A DNA stretch of 64,000 bases from Actinomycetes bacterium. Its GTDB lineage: Bacteria > Planctomycetota > Phycisphaerae > JAACET01. The notes below the pieces were generated by a model that made no database searches, was not told the DNA's origin, and was given only the letters and a program-made list of their open reading frames with translations. Position numbers and translations under genes: made by a program. The DNA lies in the NCBI GenBank assembly GCA_030614915.1, contig JAUXAG010000012.1, forward strand, positions 27,632-91,631, given 5' to 3'. Shown here piece after piece: positions 38,101-47,586 of the stretch. Positions within the stretch are counted from its first letter, which is position 1, and each line of letters opens with the position of its first letter.

Positions 38101-38211
38101 ATGGATCACCAAGACAATAGCTTACAATTCCAACAGTTCCGAAATTTACTGGTAGTACTTGTGGGAAGCGCACTGCCTCTGATTTTTGTCAGTTCTATTA
38201 GGACGAACTAA
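38101..38211 (+). CDS. Candidate 36-aa single-TM small protein
   Basis: MDHQDNSLQFQQFRNLLVVLVGSALPLIFVSSIRTN; RBS gaaggag 38086-38092. Confidence 0.3.
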   Translation: MDHQDNSLQFQQFRNLLVVLVGSALPLIFVSSIRTN

Positions 38212-38378
38212 AATTAATTAATACTAAGAATTTAACATGAAGTATTCCCGAGTAAGATAGTATTAGCATAGTAGGGGCGCCTGTCCATTATCGGTGGCAA
38301 ACTCTGTTTGCCGGGAACAATATTTAGCAGTATTTGTGCAAATACGAAGAGCACTGACAGACAACGAGGAGAGGCATT

Positions 38379-39176
38379 ATGGCCAGATTCGAAGGAAAGA
38401 CGTTGATAGTAACGGGTGGCGCTTCCGGGATCGGGGAGGCGACGGTAAAAGAATTTGCCGCAGAGGGGGGATCTGTAGCCATTATCGATATAAATGATGA
38501 GTTAGGGCCGCAGGTGGTTGAAGAAATCAAGCAAAGTGGTGGCAAGGCAATCTATGTCCACTGTGATGTGGCCGAGCCTGAGGATTGCGTGCAGGCTGTC
38601 AGGCAGACTAAGGAGGCATTCAAGAGAGTGGATTACTTGGTCAATTCGGCTGCGACATTTCTCACCAAGGGACTGGATGGGGATAAGGAAACTTGGGAGA
38701 AGAGCTTGGGTGTAAACGTTATTGGCCTGTTCAATATGGTCAAGGCTTATGTCCCGGCGGTCAAGCAGGTCGGCGAGGGTGCAATTGTCAACCTTTCGTC
38801 AATCTCCGGCTATATCGCCCAGGCCAATCAATGGACTTACAACACCACTAAGGGCGCTATTCTAACGATCACCCGCTGCATGGCTATGGACCTTGCAAGG
38901 TACGGCATAAGGGTGAACAGCGTTTCACCCGGGTTTATATGGACGCCAGCTGTCATAGATATGGCCAACGGTGACATCGAGAAATATGATCCGATTTGGG
39001 GCAAGTTCCATATACTGAAGCGCTGCGGGAAACCGCGCGAAGTCGCTCAGCCGATTCTGTTCCTGCTATCTGAAGAGGCATCTTTTATTACAGCCTCGGA
39101 CCTGCACGTGGACGGCGGATACCTTGCTGTCGGTTCCGAAGGACTCGGACAATCCGCAGAGTGGGCCGACGAATGA
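38379..39176 (+). CDS. SDR-family oxidoreductase, paralogue 3
   Basis: LIVTGGASGIGEATVKEFA, VNSAATF, YNTTKGAILTITR, ITASDLHVDGGY. Confidence 0.92.
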   Translation: MARFEGKTLIVTGGASGIGEATVKEFAAEGGSVAIIDINDELGPQVVEEIKQSGGKAIYVHCDVAEPEDCVQAVRQTKEAFKRVDYLVNSAATFLTKGLDGDKETWEKSLGVNVIGLFNMVKAYVPAVKQVGEGAIVNLSSISGYIAQANQWTYNTTKGAILTITRCMAMDLARYGIRVNSVSPGFIWTPAVIDMANGDIEKYDPIWGKFHILKRCGKPREVAQPILFLLSEEASFITASDLHVDGGYLAVGSEGLGQSAEWADE

Positions 39177-39203
39177 TATGTGGAGAATTCTAAAGGGAAG
39201 AAA

Positions 39204-39839
39204 ATGAGAAAAATAATCGATTTGACCCACACTCTTTTTGACGGGTTGAAAGCTTTTCCCGGCAATTTAAATGTCAGCTATAAGCCAATGCACGAAATTA
39301 AAAACGGTGGCTATCGTGTCGGAGAATTGTACATGGATGGGCATACCGGAACACACCTTGATGTTCCCAGACACGTCTTTCCCGAAGGACGAACTTTGGA
39401 TAAACTTGACCTGACCAAGTGTATTGGACCAGCTATACGCATTTCTGTTCCCAAGGCTGCCGGGGAAGAGATTATCCTTGATGACCTTGCACCTTATGAG
39501 GCGAGAATCAAAGAAATCAAACGGGTTGTTCTGGCAACCGGATGGAGTACCATGTTCGGCTCAAGCCAGTTTTACGAAAACTATCCTGGCATATCCGACC
39601 GGGCTGCATCATGGCTGATTGATTTAGGAGTTGTACTAGTGGGCATGGACCTGCCTTCGGTACATCCGGACCGGGGCATTGAGATTCATCATATATTTCT
39701 CAGGAAGGAAGTTGTAGTTGTCGAAGCGATAGCTTGGCCCGAGAAAGTACCTCAGGACGAATTTGAGATAATCTGTCTTCCTCTTTCGATACGAGGAGGC
39801 GATGGGTCTCCAGCTCGTGTCGTTGCGATTGTGGATTGA
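39204..39839 (+). CDS. Cyclase-family metal-dependent hydrolase, paralogue 2
   Basis: HTGTHLDVPRHVFPEGRTLDKLDLTKCIGPA; start likely 39204 (MRKIIDLTHTLFDG). Confidence 0.9.
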   Translation: MRKIIDLTHTLFDGLKAFPGNLNVSYKPMHEIKNGGYRVGELYMDGHTGTHLDVPRHVFPEGRTLDKLDLTKCIGPAIRISVPKAAGEEIILDDLAPYEARIKEIKRVVLATGWSTMFGSSQFYENYPGISDRAASWLIDLGVVLVGMDLPSVHPDRGIEIHHIFLRKEVVVVEAIAWPEKVPQDEFEIICLPLSIRGGDGSPARVVAIVD

Positions 39840-40038
39840 TCCTTTGCAAGAAAACTTGGATTGGTCATTCCATCTCAGCTAAGAGACCTCCCTGTTTTCC
39901 TGACAAGACGCATCCAAGACCAGCTGGCTGCGAATTTGTGCCTTGATTTCGCCCATCAAGACGGCTACTTTTGCTGGCGAGCTGCACAAAATCGAAGTAC
40001 CTACCGTAACATCTCGGAAATCGTTTGGGAGAATAACG

Positions 40039-40200
40039 ATGCCCAAAATCGAAGTACAGGAAATGGGGCACATTGATCGGAGTGATTCGGCTTTTCCCAC
40101 GTTGGTAAGCTTGGACAATGGCGACATCATTTGCGGGTTCAGCGTAGGCGGTGGGCCGTCAGCAATGCTGGGTAAACAGTATTTGTGTATCGGAGGCTGA
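40039..40200 (+). pseudogene. Truncated sialidase/BNR-repeat-like N-terminal fragment (53 aa)
   Basis: MPKIEVQEMGHIDRSDSAFPTLVSLDNGDIICGFSVGGGPSAMLGKQYLCIGG*: FPTLVxLxNGDIICGFSVGGGP resembles N-termini of exo-sialidase-like BNR proteins; good RBS (gggag). Confidence 0.45.
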
Positions 40201-40202
40201 TT

Positions 40203-40598
40203 ATGAAGTATGTTAATAATGTGCAGGATTTGGCGCCGGATCAAGATAAACGTTCCCTGCGAGCTAATCTGAAAACTTCGGAGTCCGGCATTCTGCGGGA
40301 TACTCTTTTCCTAGTCGACCCTGAAAATTCTCCTTCGCAGACGCTGAAGATGGGACACACCACAATTTATCCTACGGGTACAACAACAGGCCATACCCAT
40401 GATGATATGGAGGAAGTATATTATGTGGTCTCTGGCGAAGGGACTATGAGGGTGGGTGATGATGAGTTTCCTATAAGAACAGGAGACGCTTTGTATGTGC
40501 CGCCTGGAGAGTTTCATACCACAATTCAGAAAGGCAACCTGCCTCTAACGCTGGTTTGGGTGACGGGTAGGCTGACCAATAGAGGAGGCAACAAATAG
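40203..40598 (+). CDS. Cupin-domain protein, paralogue 2
   Basis: GHTHDDMEEVYYVVSGEGTMRVGDDEFPIRTGDALYVPPGEFHTT. Confidence 0.9.
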   Translation: MKYVNNVQDLAPDQDKRSLRANLKTSESGILRDTLFLVDPENSPSQTLKMGHTTIYPTGTTTGHTHDDMEEVYYVVSGEGTMRVGDDEFPIRTGDALYVPPGEFHTTIQKGNLPLTLVWVTGRLTNRGGNK

Positions 40599-42056
40599 AT
40601 GATATTTCAACCCATGTTGATTGCAGGCCGCTGGGTTGAGGCTTCTGACGGGGGTGTGATTGGGGTCGTCAATCCCGCGACCGAGGAAGTTTTTGCCACA
40701 GTACCGAAGGCTAACGCTGACGATGTGAAAGTGGCAATTGAATCGGCAGATAACAGTTTTGCCTCGTGGGCAAAGTTGTCACCGGCGCAGAGGTCTGATT
40801 ACTTACGTAAAGCCTGTGCGTTAGTTATGGAGCGGCACAAGGAAATTGCTCGGGTGATGACCACCGAAGAGGGCAAACCTCTTTTGGAAGCAGAGGGTGA
40901 AGTTAAAAAAGCCGCTAAGATCTTGCGTTACTATGCCGAAGAAGGCCAGCGCGTCTATGGTAGAATCATATCCAACGCCGAGGCCGATACCCAAAGCCGT
41001 GTTGTCTATCAGCCTATCGGCCCCACCGCAGCAATAAGCCCCTGGAACTACCCAGTTGAATTAGTGGCCTGGAAAGTTGGAGCCGCCTTGGCTGCAGGCT
41101 GTACTATGGTCGTTAAACCTCCCTCACTTACGCCTGTTAGCCCTCTGTTTTTTCTGAAGTGTCTTGATGATGCTGGTCTGCCGCCTGGTGTTGTCAATGC
41201 CTGCCCAGGTCCGGGAGCTACGGTAGGCAAACAACTAATCGAAAGTGAGCGTATAAAGAAAGTGGCCTTTACAGGTTCTACCGAGGTCGGCAGGAGGATA
41301 CTTCGCGAATGTGCTGCTAATATGAAGAAAGTTTCCTTGGAGTTGGATGGCCATTGCCCATTAATAGTGTGTAAGAACTGTGATATTGATGCGGCCGTAA
41401 AGGGTGCTACACGTCGCAGTTTCCGAAACATGGGGCAGATATGCATTGCCCTCAATCGAATTTATGTGCATCGGGAAGTTATAGATGAATTTCTTAGGAG
41501 ATTTGTTGAATGTGTAGGTAAATTGGTTATAGGCAATGGCTTGGCCAGAATCCCGTGTGATTTAGGACCGATGGCAAATCAAGAGGGGATCGAGAAGGCT
41601 CAGCGACATATTAAGGACGCTTTAGAAAAAGGAGCTAAGATAGCCTGCGGCGGCGGACGTCCGCAAGGCAAAGAATTCAGCAAAGGACACTTCTTTCAGC
41701 CCACAGTATTAACCGACGTCAACCATGATATGCTGGTTATGAAAAAGGAGACTTTCGGTCCGGTTGTGGGGGTCATGGCTTTTGATAGTTTGGACGAGGC
41801 TATTGAATTGGCAAACGATACGCCCTACGGCCTGGCCGCTTACGCCTTTACCAACAGCCTTGAGGATTCAGATCGTCTTTGCAGAGAACTCAACTCCGGC
41901 AATGTAGCTGTCAATAATGTCGACGCCGGCGTTATAAATGCGCCTTATGGCGGCTGGAAGGAAAGCGGCCAGGGATACGAGCACGGCCCCGAGGGATTAT
42001 ATGAATACCTTAAGGCTAAACATTTACGCATACGTTTCTTGAGCAGTGGACCATAA
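40599..42056 (+). CDS. NAD(P)-dependent aldehyde dehydrogenase
   Basis: ISPWNYPVELVAWKVGAALAAGCTMVVKP, FTGSTEVGRRI, LELDGHCPLIVCKNCD, FRNMGQICIALNRI, KKETFGPVVGVMAF. Confidence 0.93.
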   Translation: MIFQPMLIAGRWVEASDGGVIGVVNPATEEVFATVPKANADDVKVAIESADNSFASWAKLSPAQRSDYLRKACALVMERHKEIARVMTTEEGKPLLEAEGEVKKAAKILRYYAEEGQRVYGRIISNAEADTQSRVVYQPIGPTAAISPWNYPVELVAWKVGAALAAGCTMVVKPPSLTPVSPLFFLKCLDDAGLPPGVVNACPGPGATVGKQLIESERIKKVAFTGSTEVGRRILRECAANMKKVSLELDGHCPLIVCKNCDIDAAVKGATRRSFRNMGQICIALNRIYVHREVIDEFLRRFVECVGKLVIGNGLARIPCDLGPMANQEGIEKAQRHIKDALEKGAKIACGGGRPQGKEFSKGHFFQPTVLTDVNHDMLVMKKETFGPVVGVMAFDSLDEAIELANDTPYGLAAYAFTNSLEDSDRLCRELNSGNVAVNNVDAGVINAPYGGWKESGQGYEHGPEGLYEYLKAKHLRIRFLSSGP

Positions 42057-42071
42057 ATGAATAGGTAAATT

Positions 42072-43625
42072 ATGCCGGACGCATATCTGCTGGGAATTGA
42101 TATAGGGACCTCGGGCTGTAAGTCAATTTTGATTGACCATCAGGGCAATGTAATCGGTTCAAATGTTCAGGAATATTCGCTCCTTACGCCACAGCCCGGC
42201 TGGGCCGAACAAAAACCTTCCCATTGGTTGAGCGGGGTTTATGCGGGTATTCGAGAATTGCTGGCCCAGACCAGAGTCCGCACAGACAAAATCAGATCTC
42301 TGGGATTAAGTGGCCAAATGCATGGGTTAGTGGCTCTGGACAAAGATTACAAGATTCTGCGCCCGGCAATTCTTTGGAACGACCAAAGAAGTGTCCAGCA
42401 ATGTCAACGAATATATGAGATCGTTGGCAGTGTTGAAAATCTCTTGGGGTTGACCAACAACAAAATGCTGCCTGGTTATACGGGAGGCAAAATCCTTTGG
42501 ATGCGTGAGAATGAGCAGGAGCTGTACGACAAGACCCGTTTGTTTCTCAATCCGAAGGACTATGTCCGGTACGAATTAACTGGCGAAATTGCCACTGAGG
42601 TCTCGGATGCATCGGGAACGGGCCTGTTTGATGTAAAGAAACGTTGCTGGTGTGATCCACTTCTTGACCTGCTTGAGATACCCAGAGAACGGCTGCCGAA
42701 GTGTTTTGAGTCCACCGAAATTACTGGACATATCAACAAGCGAGCATCCGAGCTAACCGGTTTGCCCGAAGCTATTCCCGTAGTAGGAGGCGGCGGAGAC
42801 GCTGTTGTACAAACCACCGGTATGGGGTTGGTAGTTCCAAGCATACTCGGAACCATCATTGGTACATCAGGGATTGTAGCCCTGGGATTGGATAAATTCG
42901 AGCAGAATCCTGACGGCAGACTTCAAGTTTTCTGCAACAATAGTGTCGATACCTGGCATGCCATGGGTGTAACTTTGGCCGCCGGAGGTTCTTACCGGTG
43001 GTATAAAGATGCATTGTGCCAAGCTGAAAAACGGATGGCAGAGGAACACGGCTGCAGTGTTTATCGAATCATGGAAAAAAACGCAACAGCGGCACCTCCC
43101 GGCTCGAAGGGACTGATATTTCTCCCCTATTTAATTGGCGAACGCTGCCCGTATGCCGACCCTAATGCACGAGGAGCCCTGATTGGACTCGGGCTGCATC
43201 ACGGGCGTTCTGAGATTACCAGAGCGGTTATGGAAGGGGTGGTTTTTAGCCTTAAGGATGTATACGAATTGATCAGAACCATGGGCTTTTCTATTAGTCA
43301 GATAAGAACCTCTGGAGGCGGTGCGCTGAGTCCTTTATGGCGGCAAATACAGGCAGACGTGTTTCAGTGTCCGGTTACCACTGTAAGTGGCAGTGGCGAA
43401 GGCGGAGCTTATGGAGCAGCCCTCTTAGCAGGGGTTGGCATGGGTATCTGGGGAAATCTTGAGCAGGCAGTCAATGTTCTTAAAGTTGAGACAGAAACAC
43501 TTAGTGATCCTAAAAACAGAACTGTTTACGAAGACATGTACGGAGTCTACCGTGAGCTTTACAAAGCCTTAAAGCCAAGCTTTGATAGCTTTGCCCTGGC
43601 CGATCAGAACATCAGCCTGCCGTAG
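42072..43625 (+). CDS. xylB: FGGY-family carbohydrate kinase (xylulokinase)
   Basis: LLGIDIGTSGCKSILID, LGLSGQMHGLVALD, ILWNDQRS, LIGERCPYADPNARGALIGL, TSGGGALSPLWRQIQADVF. Confidence 0.9.
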   Translation: MPDAYLLGIDIGTSGCKSILIDHQGNVIGSNVQEYSLLTPQPGWAEQKPSHWLSGVYAGIRELLAQTRVRTDKIRSLGLSGQMHGLVALDKDYKILRPAILWNDQRSVQQCQRIYEIVGSVENLLGLTNNKMLPGYTGGKILWMRENEQELYDKTRLFLNPKDYVRYELTGEIATEVSDASGTGLFDVKKRCWCDPLLDLLEIPRERLPKCFESTEITGHINKRASELTGLPEAIPVVGGGGDAVVQTTGMGLVVPSILGTIIGTSGIVALGLDKFEQNPDGRLQVFCNNSVDTWHAMGVTLAAGGSYRWYKDALCQAEKRMAEEHGCSVYRIMEKNATAAPPGSKGLIFLPYLIGERCPYADPNARGALIGLGLHHGRSEITRAVMEGVVFSLKDVYELIRTMGFSISQIRTSGGGALSPLWRQIQADVFQCPVTTVSGSGEGGAYGAALLAGVGMGIWGNLEQAVNVLKVETETLSDPKNRTVYEDMYGVYRELYKALKPSFDSFALADQNISLP

Positions 43626-43650
43626 CTTGGCCACAATTTGTGGCCCACTG

Positions 43651-43845
43651 TTAGCGGGGGCCAGATATGGGGAGTAGGAGATACAAAAAAGCTTCAAACG
43701 ATGTCTTTTTTGTCAGTTGACAGCGGGGCGGAAATTACCTAACCTTTTACCACATAAACAGATAGGCGATGTCGGGCGGCAAGCCCCCGACATGGTCTCT
43801 CTTGTGGGTCTGCCGTTGGAATTGGCATCCCCAAACCCGCCCGGG
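43651..43845 (+). repeat. Dispersed repeat A, copy 3
   Basis: ttagcgggggccagatatggggagtaggagatacaaaaaagcttcaaacgatgtc...ttggaattggcatccccaaacccgcccggg. Confidence 0.9.
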
Positions 43846-44049
43846 TCACATGGCCCTTGAGCGGGAACAATCCGGACAAAAAACTTAAATTGCTGGAAAC
43901 AAAAACGGCCTCTGCTGCGTCTATATAGGTAGGGGAGGGATTAGCCCGCGGCGGGGCTGTTGCGATAAGGTTCTGTGAAGAATGGAGTTACACGAAAAAC
44001 CGCTGTTATTCGGCGGGGTGACTGCTGAGCATTTGGCCGGAATGCACGT

Positions 44050-44078
44050 TTGACAGCCGGTCGGACGTTTGATATACT
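44050..44078 (+). promoter_or_regulatory. Sigma-70-type promoter TTGACA-N17-TATACT upstream of gspE
   Basis: TTGACA (44050-44055), 17-nt spacer, TATACT (44073-44078); 75 bp upstream of the gspE ATG. Confidence 0.7.
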
Positions 44079-44152
44079 ATAAGTTCACTCCTACACGACG
44101 GTTGCTTTTGTCTCCTACGAGTCCACAAGCTTTCCGGTAGTTAGGGGGTACG

Positions 44153-45886
44153 ATGCCCAGGGAAGAAACTACTCACTCGGCACAGGGCCCCAAGCCCTTG
44201 GGTCAGGTCCTCTTGGAGAAGGGGGAACTGACTCAAGCCCAGCTCGACGAAGCCTTGGCCCTACAGCAACGGTCCACAGAGCGGTTGGGGCAGCTTCTGA
44301 GCCGGCTCGGACATGTAGATGCTCAGAGTGTGCGTGAGGCCCTGGTCAGCCAGGCCGGCCTGCCCCGGTTGGACATAGACAACTGCGAAATCCATCCCGA
44401 CGCCGTCGCCACCCTGCCGGCGGAGGTCGCCTTCCATCACAAGGTCCTGCCTATTTCCACCCACAACCGCACCCTCTCCGTGGCCATGGCCGACCCCTTC
44501 GACACCGCGGCCCTGGAGTTGTTGCGGGTTTTGACCGGCCTGCGGATCCAGCGTTATTACTGTCCGGAGGCGGAGCTACTTGAGGCCAGCCGGCGCGTGT
44601 ACGGCTCGAACGTTGCCCGGATGATAGCCGATTTGGACATCCCCACTCTTAGAGCCGAAACCGACGATGAACAGCTCACTCAGCATCTTCACGAGATGGC
44701 CAAAGAACCGTCGATCGTCAATCTGGTTAATCTGGTAATCCTGGAGGCCATCGAGGCCCGGGCCAGCGATATCCACGTCGAGCCCTTCGAAAAAGACATC
44801 AAGGTCAAGTACCGGATCGACGGCATTCTTCACGAGATGTCCCCACCGCCTAAGCGTCTTCAGCCGGCTATGGTCTCGCGGATCAAAATCATGGCCGGTA
44901 TGAACATAGCCGAACGTTTCGTGCCGCAGGACGGGCACATTAGCTTCAATACCGCCAGGGGAAAGATAGACCTGCGTGTGGCTACGGTGCCCACGGTCTT
45001 CGGCGAATGCGTGGTTATGCGGATCCTGGACCGGGCCACGGCCCTGATCGGAATGGAGCGTCTGGGGCTCAACAAGGCCTACCATAAACAGTTGGCGTAT
45101 TTACTGCAGCGTCCGCACGGGATAATCCTGGTAACCGGCCCGACGGGCAGCGGAAAGACCACGACTCTTTATGCCGCCCTGAACAAGATCTACACGCCTG
45201 GCAAAAAGATCATCACTATCGAAGACCCCGTGGAATACCAACTCGACGGGATCAACCAGATTCCGGTCAATCGCAAGCGGGGTTTGACTTTCGCCAACGG
45301 ACTTCGGGCTATTGTTCGACAGGACCCGGACATCATCATGGTGGGCGAGATTCGCGACCGCGAGACAGCCGACATCGCCATCCGCAGCGCCCTCACCGGC
45401 CACCTGGTCTTCTCCACACTGCACACCAATGACGCTCCCGGGGCCGTGACTCGCCTGCTGGACATGGGCGTCGAAGCCTACCTGTTGGCGTCTTCGCTTG
45501 AAGCAGTGCTGGCCCAGCGGCTGGTGCGGACGATCTGTCCGCACTGCAAGCAGGCCCATCATCCTGGGCCGGAGATCCTCCAGCGGATCGGCCCAAACCA
45601 CGCCAACGAGAACGGCGGTGCATTCTTTCAAGGCTCGGGCTGTAGAAACTGCCGCCAGACCGGATACATCGGACGAACGGGCATCTTCGAACTGCTTCGG
45701 ATTACGCCGGCGGTACGCCAGGCTGTCGTCCGCCGGGCCACCGCCGCGGAAATCGGGGCCGTCGGCCCGGAGGATCATCACCCCATGCGCGAAGACGGAT
45801 TTCGCAAAGCTGCCGAGGGAATCACCACCCTCGACGAGGTCCTGCGTGTTACTCAGGACACACAGACCGAAGAAGCCCTGAGCTAA
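44153..45886 (+). CDS. gspE: Type II secretion ATPase GspE
   Basis: LGQVLLEKGELTQAQLDEAL N1 domain; GPTGSGKTTTLYAALN Walker A; Asp/His boxes; CPHCKQAH...CRNCRQTGYIGRTGIFELL tetracysteine. Confidence 0.95.
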   Translation: MPREETTHSAQGPKPLGQVLLEKGELTQAQLDEALALQQRSTERLGQLLSRLGHVDAQSVREALVSQAGLPRLDIDNCEIHPDAVATLPAEVAFHHKVLPISTHNRTLSVAMADPFDTAALELLRVLTGLRIQRYYCPEAELLEASRRVYGSNVARMIADLDIPTLRAETDDEQLTQHLHEMAKEPSIVNLVNLVILEAIEARASDIHVEPFEKDIKVKYRIDGILHEMSPPPKRLQPAMVSRIKIMAGMNIAERFVPQDGHISFNTARGKIDLRVATVPTVFGECVVMRILDRATALIGMERLGLNKAYHKQLAYLLQRPHGIILVTGPTGSGKTTTLYAALNKIYTPGKKIITIEDPVEYQLDGINQIPVNRKRGLTFANGLRAIVRQDPDIIMVGEIRDRETADIAIRSALTGHLVFSTLHTNDAPGAVTRLLDMGVEAYLLASSLEAVLAQRLVRTICPHCKQAHHPGPEILQRIGPNHANENGGAFFQGSGCRNCRQTGYIGRTGIFELLRITPAVRQAVVRRATAAEIGAVGPEDHHPMREDGFRKAAEGITTLDEVLRVTQDTQTEEALS

Positions 45887-45896
45887 GAAGACCCCC

Positions 45897-47129
45897 ATGC
45901 CCAGCTTTCAGTACAGTGCCCTGGATGCAAACGGCCAGAAACTTTCCGGTCGGATTGACGCGGCCGGTCGGGCAGAGGCTATCATCAGCCTCACCGAGCA
46001 GGACATATACGTTACTCAGATCGACAGCCCGGGGAAAAAGGGCGTTGCCTCTACGGTCTCAGCGGGGCTCAGGTGGTCCGGCCGAGTACCCCTGCGGCTC
46101 AAGGCTGGGATGCTCCGCCAATTGGCCACGGCTCTACAGGCCGGACTGCCCCTGCTGTCGGCTTTGCGGGTGATACAAAAGCAAGCCCAAAAGCAATCCT
46201 TGCGGTTGCTAGTAGCAGACCTGGCTGAACGGGTCCAGTCCGGTGAAGCACTGTCCCAGGCCATGAGTGAACACGGCCGCGACTTTTCGCCGCTGGAAAC
46301 GAGCATGGTCCGGGTCGGAGAAACGGCCGGCGTCCTCGATCAGGTCATGGGGTATCTGTCGGAATTTGCCGAGCACGAACTGGATATACGTGAAAAGATT
46401 CGCTCGGCCGCGGCCTATCCGCTCTTCGTCCTGGGCTTGGCGGCAATCTCGGTGGTCATCATCGTTACCGTGATCCTTCCCGGAGTTATCTCCAGCGTAA
46501 CCGAAAGTGTGGGCCAGGCCGCCCTGCCCATACCCACACAAATACTCATGGGCGTGAGCGGCTTCTTGCGCTCATTCGGCTGGTTGGTACTTATTGCTTT
46601 GATCCTGGGCATCTGGGGATTTCGGGTCTGGCTGGCCAAGCCCGAGGGACGTTTGGCCTTCGACCGCTTCAAGCTGCGCATCCCTGTGCTCGGCACGGCC
46701 ATCCGCCGCGTAGCGGTCGGCAGGTTCGCCCGCACTCTGGGCACGCTGAGTAAGTCGGGCATCCCGATCCTGGATGCCCTGCGGGTTCTGCGAGATACGC
46801 TGGGCAACGAGGCGTTGGCTCAAAAAATCGACCAGGCCGCCGCTGGCATCACCCAGGGCCAATCCGTGGCCGAGCCCTTGGCTCAGACCGGCGAATTCCC
46901 GCCGCTGCTCATCCAGGTAATCGCCATGGGCGAGCAGACCGGCAAGCTCGACGAGCTGCTCCTGCAGACCGCCGATGCCTACGAAAAAGAAACGTCCGCT
47001 GCGATCGGGCGGGTGATGACTATTCTGCCGGCGGTCTTCATCGTCCTGCTGGCACTGCTGGTAGCCTTTATCCTCGTGGCTGTACTGCTGCCGGTCATCG
47101 CTATGGAGACCTCCCTGCCCGGCATGTGA
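45897..47129 (+). CDS. gspF: Type II secretion inner-membrane platform GspF
   Basis: FQYSALDANGQKLSGRIDA; duplicated T2SSF domains. Confidence 0.95.
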   Translation: MPSFQYSALDANGQKLSGRIDAAGRAEAIISLTEQDIYVTQIDSPGKKGVASTVSAGLRWSGRVPLRLKAGMLRQLATALQAGLPLLSALRVIQKQAQKQSLRLLVADLAERVQSGEALSQAMSEHGRDFSPLETSMVRVGETAGVLDQVMGYLSEFAEHELDIREKIRSAAAYPLFVLGLAAISVVIIVTVILPGVISSVTESVGQAALPIPTQILMGVSGFLRSFGWLVLIALILGIWGFRVWLAKPEGRLAFDRFKLRIPVLGTAIRRVAVGRFARTLGTLSKSGIPILDALRVLRDTLGNEALAQKIDQAAAGITQGQSVAEPLAQTGEFPPLLIQVIAMGEQTGKLDELLLQTADAYEKETSAAIGRVMTILPAVFIVLLALLVAFILVAVLLPVIAMETSLPGM

Positions 47130-47160
47130 GCGGACAAAACGTACGCAAAAGGAAAATATC

Positions 47161-47586
47161 ATGAACAAGAAAAGACGCAGACGAAATCGGCGGGCCTTCA
47201 CTATCGTGGAAATCCTGGTGGTGGTGATCATCATCGCCGTCCTAGCCACTATGATCGTGCCCCGATTCCTTGGGCGCGTGGGTCAGAGCAAACAGGCCGT
47301 GGCCAAGATGAAGTTGGCCGAAATCGAAAAAGCGATCGAAATATTCAGTTACGATTACGAACGATGGCCCGCCGAACTGGATGAACTTGTGAACCAGCCA
47401 GCCGACATTGACGAAGCAAAGTGGCAGCCTCCGACCATCAGGACCAAAGACCTGCTGGACCCCTGGAAGCGGCAGTTCATCTACAGACAGCCGGGCGAGC
47501 ACGGAATCTACGATATTTATACCCTTGGAAAGGACGGCCAAGAAGGCGGAGAGGATGAAGACGCAGACATCGGCAACTGGGAATAG
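47161..47586 (+). CDS. gspG: Major pseudopilin GspG
   Basis: RRAFTIVEILVVVIIIAVLATMIVPRFLGRVGQSKQAVAKMKLAEIEKAIEIFSYDYERWP...DLLDPWKRQFIYRQPGEHGIYDIYTLGKDGQEGGEDEDADIGNW. Confidence 0.95.
   Translation: MNKKRRRRNRRAFTIVEILVVVIIIAVLATMIVPRFLGRVGQSKQAVAKMKLAEIEKAIEIFSYDYERWPAELDELVNQPADIDEAKWQPPTIRTKDLLDPWKRQFIYRQPGEHGIYDIYTLGKDGQEGGEDEDADIGNWE

Noticed and set aside
45101-45898. 265-aa minus-strand ORF opposite gspE
   Set aside because: Antisense to conserved Walker/Asp-box region of gspE.
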